This document shows, piece by piece, positions 25,020 to 33,346 of a DNA stretch of 64,000 bases. The notes under the pieces were generated by a model. It was not told where the DNA came from. It made no database searches and saw only the letters and a list, made by a program, of their open reading frames with translations. The stretch lies in the IMG/VR virus record IMGVR_UViG_3300042569_002782, positions 46,490 through 110,489 of that record; one strand, written 5' to 3'. The position numbers and the translations under genes are program-made. Source of the DNA: a virus. Within the stretch, counting starts at the first letter, position 1, and every line of letters starts with the position of its first letter.

Positions 25020-27914
25020 TTATGGACAGTCCGGACATGGGGTCAAATAGAGGGGGGTTCTTTGCGTACATTTTTTCCAAGACGCGGGATTAAATGGGTC
25101 GAAGAAAGTTTCATCAGCGGCCGACAAATCAGCAGCAAAATACGCATAGCCGACCTTATAGTGATTGGCGTCTACTCTGTAAGATTCTTCGTTTATGACA
25201 CAAGTAGTAGGGATCTTATAGATACTGGAATCCCAAAGTGGGGCGTCTATACTTTCGATAATTGAATCCCCCAAGTCATTAGCTAAGTGGCCGGATAGTC
25301 TTCCGCATTCGTCAGCTCTGTAGTAATCTCCTTCCCAATCCCCATAGACTTTATCTGATGTGGCTTCAGTGGTCGCTCTACGGTCGTGGAGGGGGGCATA
25401 TTCCACTATTTTGGGCCCTGAGAAATCATCAAAATCAATGTCCGCACCCGGCAATATGGCGGCATTTAGGTAGTCCTCTTCCAGACCTAGGCCGTACCTT
25501 ACATTGGAATATAAGTAAGATTCAGAATACAGATAAGTAGGACTCGATGGCTCTAGACCGTATAGAAACACATCGTCGTAAATCCTTGGTTGCTCTTGCT
25601 GAGGGGGACACTCCATGTCTTCTGGAGATAAAGGAGACCCCCATAAGCCAAAATCTTGGCAAATCAGGTTTACTTTTTGCCACTCTGGCCCGTTCCTTTG
25701 GTAGGCCGGTGGTAGCCTTAGGAAATAATTCTCCCAGTTTTCATCACCTACTCCTGAGTTTAAATCAGCCACGAGGGCATTGTCATACATATCCAACTCT
25801 GGTACGGAATTGACCACATACAGGGGCTTCGTCTTCCAGATTCTCAAAGAAGTAGAAGCGTCCATTACGTTGGGGGACATGTAGATTTGTAACCCACTGA
25901 ATACCAAGTTGGAGATGTCGTGTCTAAATGTATAAGTCAGCGAATCCGTTATTATTACTGTCGGGAGTTTAACTTTTCCCTCGAAAGTCATTGTGTTGTA
26001 GGAAAAATTAAAAGTCCCATTTAGGCTGTCAACTGTAAAAACTATTTGGAAGTCCTCAGTTTGATACGGAATGGATGGCTCTAGTGGTACATCGTTACAA
26101 AATACCTTAACAGCATCAAAATTGACAGCTGATGATGGGACAGCAGGGGTGAAACTATTGATGTCTACCCAGTCTCCTTGCAGTTCCCATTGGGTGCCTA
26201 CTAACTCCCACCGATTATAATAGAAGATAGATGCCCCCCTTACCTGTGGGTCGGGGTTACTGTAATCCCAAGATAATTCCCCATCTTGTAGCTCATCGCC
26301 AAAGAGACGGGTATCTCCGATGTACCTTAATTTGGACGGAGGTGAAATATACCAAGGACTCCTCGGCTGATTATCCCACCTTGATAAGATCAGGGGGTAA
26401 GGGCCCCCCAGGTTTGCCAATAGGTTGGCAATCACATAGCTACTAGTGGATGGGCTAAGGGATGCCGAATTCTCTAGTTTGATAATTACCCTTGCAGGTA
26501 AAATGGGGGCGTCTATGGAAAAGTTTGCCTCATCAGGGTATACTACAGACTGCAGCTGCCAGTGCCCCTCATCAGATGGTTTGAACAGGTTGATTTGGCA
26601 AGTACCGGATATGACCCCAGACAGACCTATAACTCCATCAGCTTCTGATAGCCCAGTGGCGTCTAAGATCCTAACGACTGCCCCGATTGTAATTGGGTCC
26701 GTATAGCTAGAGAAACTATTATAATCAGGGAATAGGAAATCAGGGATTAAGGGGAAATTACCATCTTCAGGATACTCTATCTCCACCCATGGGCCACAGT
26801 TGAAGCCGCCCCCGTCGTAAACCGAAAATGATCCTGTCTGGCTATTCCACCAGATTTGATTTTGTTTTGGAGACGGGGTAGTAGGGCTTACTGCTGCCTT
26901 CTGGTAGTAAATGAAATTTAAAATGTCATTAAATGGTATCTTTCTTTCCACTAGCGCCAAATACAGGGAGTTTCTCTCATCGAAACCGTGTAAGCTAAGA
27001 CTATCAAATACGAAATTAAATGGTAAAAATCCGCCCTTATTCCCCCAGACCCCTGTAAAATTATCTAAGACGGATTTGCAATTCCAGTCGCTATTGAATG
27101 ACCAGGGCAATACCAAGAAAGTTGAGCTATATTCATCATACTTTAATAGGGCATTAATTCCAAGACCTTCTAATTTTAGATTTGGGGGGATGTCTAGGAA
27201 CCATGACTTTGTTTCAAAACTATAGGTTGGATCTATGGTAACTTCTTCAGAAATGATGAGCTGTACGGGTTTATCAAAGTATAGTCTGGACCCCACATAA
27301 AATATGTTGAATACATACGGTAAAGAGTATTGGTTATCAAAATCTGGGTGGAGGACTATGGAACCAGTCTCATCCACTAGGCTAACCAAAAATGAAGCAT
27401 CAGCAGAGGTGCCTGGAGTCGGCCTGTAGAATGGGGCTGGTCGAGAACTTTCTATATCAATTTTAATTTGACTACCAATAGAATAATCAAGTATGAATTG
27501 ATCATTAAACTCGCTAATAAACAACGATAAGGATTGGCTATTTTTTTGGACGCCCTTTATTTCGTACGAGTAATCACCCAATGTCAAAATTTGACCGATT
27601 TGAATTCTGTTATCAGATTCAACGACAATGGAACCTTCCCAGTTCCTAATTTCTTTGACGGCAGGAAATACAGAGCTATTGTAAACACCGAAAGTGCCAA
27701 CCAAGAGTTGCCGTTTTTGGTCTATGTTTGAAGCAAGACTAAACCAGTATTCATCACCGCTCCAACCTAATAGCTGAGCCAACCAATCTAATTGGTTACT
27801 AACTCTGGTTCCAACTTGTTGGACAGATGTAGCTTGACTTTCTGATAGGAATGGATTAGAATACCCATAGAGTTCGTAGTCGTCTATGTTAAAATTTGGG
27901 TAAATTTTGGTCAT
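25020..27914 (-). CDS. Large baseplate/tail structural protein, 964 aa
   Basis: Starts MTKIYPNFNIDDYELYGYSN. It is aromatic and beta-rich, with a phrase PKQNQIWWNSQTGSFSVYDG that recurs in phage fibre or baseplate proteins, and a C-terminal segment with CGRLSGHLANDLGDS and several cysteines. It starts one base after the preceding stop. No enzyme motif. In a position between gp6-like and gp5-like genes it should be a wedge or peripheral baseplate protein; precise homolog unknown. Confidence 0.7.
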   Translation of the reverse strand: MTKIYPNFNIDDYELYGYSNPFLSESQATSVQQVGTRVSNQLDWLAQLLGWSGDEYWFSLASNIDQKRQLLVGTFGVYNSSVFPAVKEIRNWEGSIVVESDNRIQIGQILTLGDYSYEIKGVQKNSQSLSLFISEFNDQFILDYSIGSQIKIDIESSRPAPFYRPTPGTSADASFLVSLVDETGSIVLHPDFDNQYSLPYVFNIFYVGSRLYFDKPVQLIISEEVTIDPTYSFETKSWFLDIPPNLKLEGLGINALLKYDEYSSTFLVLPWSFNSDWNCKSVLDNFTGVWGNKGGFLPFNFVFDSLSLHGFDERNSLYLALVERKIPFNDILNFIYYQKAAVSPTTPSPKQNQIWWNSQTGSFSVYDGGGFNCGPWVEIEYPEDGNFPLIPDFLFPDYNSFSSYTDPITIGAVVRILDATGLSEADGVIGLSGVISGTCQINLFKPSDEGHWQLQSVVYPDEANFSIDAPILPARVIIKLENSASLSPSTSSYVIANLLANLGGPYPLILSRWDNQPRSPWYISPPSKLRYIGDTRLFGDELQDGELSWDYSNPDPQVRGASIFYYNRWELVGTQWELQGDWVDINSFTPAVPSSAVNFDAVKVFCNDVPLEPSIPYQTEDFQIVFTVDSLNGTFNFSYNTMTFEGKVKLPTVIITDSLTYTFRHDISNLVFSGLQIYMSPNVMDASTSLRIWKTKPLYVVNSVPELDMYDNALVADLNSGVGDENWENYFLRLPPAYQRNGPEWQKVNLICQDFGLWGSPLSPEDMECPPQQEQPRIYDDVFLYGLEPSSPTYLYSESYLYSNVRYGLGLEEDYLNAAILPGADIDFDDFSGPKIVEYAPLHDRRATTEATSDKVYGDWEGDYYRADECGRLSGHLANDLGDSIIESIDAPLWDSSIYKIPTTCVINEESYRVDANHYKVGYAYFAADLSAADETFFDPFNPASWKKCTQRTPLYLTPCPDCP

Positions 27915-27915
27915 T

Positions 27916-29211
27916 TTATTCTACAATGATTAGATCATCAGATAGTGCTAAGTATTCTTGATTCATGCAAGTATCGGGGGTCATCCAAAGGGCCGAATAA
28001 TTATCCACTTGCTCGTATAGGTTAATCAAGTTGTCATCCCATGGCCTTGTAAGCCATTCTGCAATGGGTTGGTAATCTGCATTTACAGACTCTCTGATGT
28101 CAAAAATTTTCTTTACCTCATAACTCGGGGAAATATCAACTTGAGCAAGTTTACAATAGGTGACTGGAACTTCTTCCCCCGCACTATTAATTACTATAGA
28201 TGGCAGACTACCCAGTGGGTGAGCAACAAGAGATACTTCTGATTTACCCGTTGATGGTCCCCTCAGAAGGGAGATAGTCCCTGAAACAGAAACAGATTGT
28301 ATGGAAATTTTGGGGTCTGACCACTCGATCTTCCAACCAGTATTAAAAGTGGGTATTGCAATTTTAAATGTAAAGAATTGACCCGTACTATCCCTACTAA
28401 CTTCCACTGTTTCCACAAAAATCCAATCCGGATCAGGGCAGTATGGGTTATCAGGGTACGGTTGCCCAGGGTTATCAGGATCTTCGTTAAAACAGTTGGT
28501 TATAGATAGGGTGGCGCTACCCGTAATTACAGTGTTAGGTGGGCAACGGAATGTTATCTCAGAAAAAGAAGCCGCCCTGGGGAATTGCCAGTATAAGTAC
28601 GGCGCTCCAGAATAATATGGAAATACCCCATCGTAATTTCTCCATTCTAGGGTCGCATCATTGCAAAAAGCATATTTAGGTACGAACCTCCACCCTACCT
28701 CAGAATCTGTGCCACTGACGACATTCATTTCGTGACCAGATAAGGAATAATTCTCTACAGAATACAAAGCATAGAAGGGGGAATCGTCATAGGTCAATTT
28801 ATAAGCTATCAAATATTGGGAATCAGCCATCCCAACCAATTCTAAATTTATAATGACTGGGCCTATGTAAAGATTACCGTGCTCCCAAACTACGGTTCCA
28901 GGCTTGATGACTAAAAATTTATCGCCCCCTGATGCAACAACTTCTAGGGAATTAGGGCCAAACGGACTTTCCCCAGGCGGTAGATACACATAGGCAGACT
29001 TCCTATCTAGTCCAAAGTCAACATAGTATCGTTCCGATGCGGCAGGTAACCTACCATAAATAGGTCTACCACCTGGTACCCATTCAGTGGGTGTCTCAAA
29101 CAGGTTATTAGCCTCTTGAAACTGGACGGATAATATAGTACCAAATGTAGGATTAGAAGATGTCTGAATTTCCCCCCTACCCCCATTTAAAGGCGTGATA
29201 ATCTGGCTCAT
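27916..29211 (-). CDS. Baseplate structural protein, 431 aa
   Basis: MSQIITPLNGGRGEIQTSS is followed by beta-rich sequence throughout, with cysteine-containing loops (CFNEDPDNPGQPYPDNPYCP). It ends in an acidic stretch. The start overlaps the upstream gp6-like stop by 4 nt, and the stop is one base before the 964-aa gene, so the three are co-translated. No specific family recognised. Confidence 0.65.
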   Translation of the reverse strand: MSQIITPLNGGRGEIQTSSNPTFGTILSVQFQEANNLFETPTEWVPGGRPIYGRLPAASERYYVDFGLDRKSAYVYLPPGESPFGPNSLEVVASGGDKFLVIKPGTVVWEHGNLYIGPVIINLELVGMADSQYLIAYKLTYDDSPFYALYSVENYSLSGHEMNVVSGTDSEVGWRFVPKYAFCNDATLEWRNYDGVFPYYSGAPYLYWQFPRAASFSEITFRCPPNTVITGSATLSITNCFNEDPDNPGQPYPDNPYCPDPDWIFVETVEVSRDSTGQFFTFKIAIPTFNTGWKIEWSDPKISIQSVSVSGTISLLRGPSTGKSEVSLVAHPLGSLPSIVINSAGEEVPVTYCKLAQVDISPSYEVKKIFDIRESVNADYQPIAEWLTRPWDDNLINLYEQVDNYSALWMTPDTCMNQEYLALSDDLIIVE

Positions 29212-32200
29212 AGACTTAAGGTCCCTTCTTTATAGTCAGGCGGTTGGTAGGGGAAAGTAGTCCCAGTATACCAAGAGAGTTGGGGAACATCTGTATTGGA
29301 ACTAGGGTTCTCCCACACATAGGTTATTTTCTGATTAGAGTTAGAAAATCTCCCTGTATTGCGAGGTACTAGTGTTATTTGGGCTACTCCCAATTTAATC
29401 GAGGAGGTCTCCAATCCAAATTGAGAGATAATTTCCTCTTCACACCTGTAAAAAGAGACGTACCTCAGTAGGTTATCGGCAAATTCTTCAAATCTGGCCG
29501 TATTGGTGACTGTCATGTTTGTCCAGTTGGTCACCGTTGTTTGAGGTGTGAATGCTCTCATTACTCTATAGATATTCCTGCCATCCTCTGCTACAAGGGT
29601 GTCCTCTGCGTATTTGATATACTCCGGATTAAAATATGGGATGTATGTCCGGGAGTCAAATTCGTTTGTTCCAGCTTCTGAGGAGTCTATGAAAATACCG
29701 TTTTTGTAGTAAATTGAAAAGTCAAATAAGGGGCTTACGCTAGATGTGGCTGTATAGGATCTTACCGAATTACCATTTCTAAAGTAGGTTCTGTCCCCTC
29801 TGTAGAAAGTAAACATCCTGACAAATGTATTTATTTCCGTCAGCCGGGGGTAAAGAGAGGTTATTTGGATTTGGAAGCCACTGCCGGTGCCGCCCAAGTA
29901 ACTATTATCTATAGTCAGGACATCACCAATCGAGAACCCTCTTCCAAAATCAGATAACTCGTAGGAAATAATTGTATTCCCTGAGACTACCAAGTTAATG
30001 GATCCGTTGACCCCAACCCCATTGATCGGGTTGCCATATATTAAAGGTAGGTTAGTATAGGCACCGTTTCGGTAACCTGACCCCCCGTTGACCAAGTTGG
30101 TCGTCTTTATTCTGCCAGATACGCTATTATCTACTAGGTCGTCTAATTGCGACCTTAGCTCGAATGAAGGTGCAAGGTTGATCACTGAGCCATCATTGAT
30201 TAAGTCCTGAATAGATGTGCTGCTTGGTGTGAAGTACTTGGCGGCAATACAATAGGTAGGGGTCCCCCCTGAAACTTCCCTGTATTCTAAATACTGCCCA
30301 CATTTGAATCTAGGTTTGTATTTGTAAATGGGTAGCCCACCATTGCCATCTAGTACGGACACTTCTTTTATAATGCCTTGCTTTATTAATTCGCTAAAGT
30401 AATCTACGGTTAGTGCCCCATTGGGTTCGTAAGTAAAAGGCGCAATTACATAGGCGTACTTATTGACAGCCCCTTTCGTTACGTCAACATAGTTATAATG
30501 GGGGTCAGAAACAGCATCCGGACCGCTCCCAACCTGTGGTGTGTAAACCCAAGTTCCTGCTAAGTAGGACTGACCTTCAACTAGTTGATTGTAATTATTT
30601 GGCAAGCTAGAATTTAAAGCTGGTCCTATTTTATTTTCAGTCTGGGACCCGGTAATGTCATTCGTAGAAGGGAATAAGATAAAATTCTGAGCTACCAGCC
30701 AAGCTAATCTTCCGACAGTAGTGGTAGGTAGGAACTCACCGTCTGAGTAGTCATACTCAACGATTTCTGGGTCTATTGTTGTCCCCAGTGAATATTGGTA
30801 AGTATTATTTACGACCCATGCAGAATAAGTCTTTGCCGAAGAAATTTTTCCAGCTACAAAGGCACTGGGGATATCTGCTGAAGATCCAATTACTATGTTT
30901 TCAAGGACTACGAATAATTGATTATTGAAGAACACAATGTCCCCCAAACTGTATCTACCGGCAGTAAGTAACTTTATTTGCTTTAAAGCAAGATTACCGT
31001 ACACAGTTTGGTCGAATTTGTTTGTTGAATAGGGGCTATACGCTTCTTCTACTGGGTAGTATAAGGGGTTAGGGTTATTAACTACAATGAGGTCATCGCC
31101 ATTTAAAATAGTATTTACGGGTTCAAAATCATATACATTAGTATAAATAGCAGCGTCTTTACTCAGAAGAACAGGAGTATTGTAAGCTGCGGAGTAGTTA
31201 ATTTGAGGGTCTTTGAACCTACTGATAGAATCAAAAGTATTATAAAAAGCTGCATCAACATCACTTACGGTTGGGTTCGTGTCAGTTGGGAAAACATTTC
31301 CAGGGGTCAGTACTGTGGATAACCTATCCCTAAAATTCAAAGTTACAGGCTGATAATTAGAGCCATAGATACCATTGGCATCAACTTCAAGAGTTATGTT
31401 ATATTGAGTTTGGCTTAGAGTAATAGGGTACAGGTGGGCTTGATTTTCAATGGGGATCGAGAAATTAATTACATTTTGACCCCTTCTTATTTGGTCATCT
31501 GTTAATTCTATACCATTGGGTCCAAGCACAAAGAAAGAAACTTGTCCATTGGGCTTCGTAAAGTCAGACAAATAATTATAACCAAATCTGCTACTTCTAT
31601 TGGGTTGAACAGAAGTCAGAGTCCCTAAACCAAACATATCTATGAAGAAATTCTCCCAGTCTGCCTGGCTAACGGGATTCCTGCGTCGGATTAGGGAGAA
31701 AAATCTTTCTTGAACTTGAGCATATGTTTCTACATCACTGCCCCCTACCGCAGGTTCAGGATTGGTTACTACGGTGCTAGCTTCCCCGAGGTCTGGGGGA
31801 CCAGTAATTGAATTAGCCGGGACATTATAGATGTTACCTACAAATTTAGAATAAACAGGGATTTCAACTTCGGTCTTACCGGCAGGTATTGTGACACTAT
31901 ATGAGCTTACATATTCAAATCCTTGGCCGCCTGATAATTGGGGGTTGGATGTAAATACAGACCCGGATGGTACCGATAAGTCTGAATTTCTTGGTGCTAT
32001 TGACAACCTAACCAAAGCTGTAGCAGGGGTACCTAGTCTCCTTAGGGCGCCTAAAAATGGGCCTATCCATTCGATAAGGATCTTATTTGGTAGTTGATTC
32101 GCCCAAAATAAAAATTCACCTTGAGAAAAAGCCTGCCCCTCTAAAAGAACCGCAAGGGGATTCCCTGCACTGAAGTCATTGAGGGTTTTGTTAGACGCCT

Positions 32201-32288
32201 CGTATACTTTTTGCGCTGCATCTTGAACTAATTGTGCCTCGTTCCTTGGGTCTATTGAAACCGAGGGGAGGGGAGCATATCTTGGCAT
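29208..32288 (-). CDS. Baseplate wedge protein, gp6/gpJ-like, 1026 aa
   Basis: The N-terminal 300 residues show the gp6/gpJ pattern: LVQDAAQKVYEASNKTLNDF, QFLFWANQLP-like helix, ATALVRLSIAPRNSDLSVPS, VTIPAGKTEVEIPVYS, NIYNVPANSITG, and RRRNPVSQADWENFF. This matches the core of T4 gp6 and Mu/P2 gpJ, which build the wedge ring. The C-terminal 600 residues are an extra beta-rich extension without a known name. At 1026 residues it is longer than T4 gp6 (660), by that extension. Confidence 0.78.
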   Translation of the reverse strand: MPRYAPLPSVSIDPRNEAQLVQDAAQKVYEASNKTLNDFSAGNPLAVLLEGQAFSQGEFLFWANQLPNKILIEWIGPFLGALRRLGTPATALVRLSIAPRNSDLSVPSGSVFTSNPQLSGGQGFEYVSSYSVTIPAGKTEVEIPVYSKFVGNIYNVPANSITGPPDLGEASTVVTNPEPAVGGSDVETYAQVQERFFSLIRRRNPVSQADWENFFIDMFGLGTLTSVQPNRSSRFGYNYLSDFTKPNGQVSFFVLGPNGIELTDDQIRRGQNVINFSIPIENQAHLYPITLSQTQYNITLEVDANGIYGSNYQPVTLNFRDRLSTVLTPGNVFPTDTNPTVSDVDAAFYNTFDSISRFKDPQINYSAAYNTPVLLSKDAAIYTNVYDFEPVNTILNGDDLIVVNNPNPLYYPVEEAYSPYSTNKFDQTVYGNLALKQIKLLTAGRYSLGDIVFFNNQLFVVLENIVIGSSADIPSAFVAGKISSAKTYSAWVVNNTYQYSLGTTIDPEIVEYDYSDGEFLPTTTVGRLAWLVAQNFILFPSTNDITGSQTENKIGPALNSSLPNNYNQLVEGQSYLAGTWVYTPQVGSGPDAVSDPHYNYVDVTKGAVNKYAYVIAPFTYEPNGALTVDYFSELIKQGIIKEVSVLDGNGGLPIYKYKPRFKCGQYLEYREVSGGTPTYCIAAKYFTPSSTSIQDLINDGSVINLAPSFELRSQLDDLVDNSVSGRIKTTNLVNGGSGYRNGAYTNLPLIYGNPINGVGVNGSINLVVSGNTIISYELSDFGRGFSIGDVLTIDNSYLGGTGSGFQIQITSLYPRLTEINTFVRMFTFYRGDRTYFRNGNSVRSYTATSSVSPLFDFSIYYKNGIFIDSSEAGTNEFDSRTYIPYFNPEYIKYAEDTLVAEDGRNIYRVMRAFTPQTTVTNWTNMTVTNTARFEEFADNLLRYVSFYRCEEEIISQFGLETSSIKLGVAQITLVPRNTGRFSNSNQKITYVWENPSSNTDVPQLSWYTGTTFPYQPPDYKEGTLSL

Positions 32289-32300
32289 TTAATCCTCTAA

Positions 32301-32792
32301 TCAGTATTCGCCGTTGTCAATGACTAAATTGTTTAGCAAATCGGCTAAGATTTTCTTGGTGATTAAGTCAGCATCATCCAATGACCCGAACTTTTGAGCT
32401 ACTGACGGGTTAGGTGTCCCATTAGCGTAATTATATTTATTGTTTGTCGTATAACTTCTAGGGGCATTTTCTTTGATATTTTCAGGGTTGACATTATTAT
32501 AATTTTCATCCAACAAAGTAGGGAAACCAAACCACCATTTACCTAAGGTAACTTTATTGCCAGTGATAGGGGCTCCAGAAATGAATTCATTTAAGCTAGA
32601 TAGCGTAGGCTGGTTGGTACCTAAAGTCATGTACCGACTATCCAATCCATTCGGACCAGCCGTAACCAGAGAGTTCAATCCGAGGGGGTCATAGTGCCAA
32701 TCTAAATCTTGGCCATCGAAAAATATTTGTTTTGCTCCGTTCAACCATGCACTGGTTACAATGACAGCGGAACTGTAAGTTGTCTTTGCCAT
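32301..32792 (-). CDS. Structural protein, 163 aa
   Basis: MAKTTYSSAVIVTSAWLNGA, then QIFFDGQDLDWHYDPLGLN, a pattern reminiscent of short T4-like neck/fibre proteins that carry an F.G..LDWHY phrase. No enzyme motif. It lies 12 nt upstream of the wedge gene and after a terminator plus a GGGTAAAA motif, so it may be the first gene of the baseplate transcript. Confidence 0.6.
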   Translation of the reverse strand: MAKTTYSSAVIVTSAWLNGAKQIFFDGQDLDWHYDPLGLNSLVTAGPNGLDSRYMTLGTNQPTLSSLNEFISGAPITGNKVTLGKWWFGFPTLLDENYNNVNPENIKENAPRSYTTNNKYNYANGTPNPSVAQKFGSLDDADLITKKILADLLNNLVIDNGEY

Positions 32793-32819
32793 TATCCGTT
32801 GGTAATCCTGTTATGTATG

Positions 32820-32827
32820 TTTTACCC
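32820..32827 (-). promoter_or_regulatory. GGGTAAAA motif at head of baseplate operon
   Basis: CAGGGTAAAACATAC lies 8 nt after a strong terminator and ends 27 nt before the ATG at 32792. The terminator-then-motif order resembles the phoH locus. Confidence 0.5.
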
Positions 32828-32834
32828 TGCCTAC

Positions 32835-32856
32835 AAAAAAGCCCCCTTTCGGGGGC
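32835..32856 (-). terminator. Rho-independent terminator after tail tube gene
   Basis: GCCCCC-GAAA-GGGGGC followed by TTTTTT on the minus strand, 19 nt after the stop at 32875. The GAAA tetraloop and perfect stem make this the strongest terminator in the window. Confidence 0.88.
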
Positions 32857-32874
32857 AATTATTGAACCACAAAA

Positions 32875-33318
32875 TCAAGTTCTGTCCCAAATATTGACGG
32901 TCAGTTCCACTTCAATTTCCTGGACGTTTCCGCTGTCGCGATCAACGTTGGCAGTAGTGATTGATAGGAATTTACAACCGTAGCAGGTGTACGCGCCACC
33001 GGCTGGAGCAGATCCTGTACCAGTACAGTCCCTAGGGGTTACTGTAACGGTAACATCTTGACAATTGTAGTTTAACCAGAAGTTCTCTAATTGCTTGAAG
33101 ATCGTAGGATCATACGGAGCAGTAAGAGTAACATTATCTGCAGTTCGTGGGCCAACGACATGGTACTTTCGGTTTCCAGTGCCATTGGCGTATTCGCTCT
33201 TTTCGGAAGAATCTTTGATACCACTGAATTTTGTGAAAACAGCGATTAAAGACACCCCGTTGGGAGCTACGAACGATACCTCGTATTGCGACTTTGTTAA
33301 AGGTCTGAGAATTGCCAT
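32875..33318 (-). CDS. Tail tube-like protein, 147 aa
   Basis: MAILRPLTKSQYEVSFVAPN, then VYHVVGPRTADNVTL-like strands, FKQLENFWLNYNCQDVTVTV, and SITTANVDRDSGNVQEIEVE. The size and the strand-helix-strand pattern with a late NVDRDSGN.QEIEVEL segment fit gp19/T4-type tube subunits. A good ribosome site (AGAGGTGA) lies 5 nt before the ATG. It follows the capsid gene by 28 nt. A paralog starting with the same MAILRP is at 39862-40278. Confidence 0.65.
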   Translation of the reverse strand: MAILRPLTKSQYEVSFVAPNGVSLIAVFTKFSGIKDSSEKSEYANGTGNRKYHVVGPRTADNVTLTAPYDPTIFKQLENFWLNYNCQDVTVTVTPRDCTGTGSAPAGGAYTCYGCKFLSITTANVDRDSGNVQEIEVELTVNIWDRT

Positions 33319-33346
33319 GGGATCACCTCTTTATTTCCTATCCTTA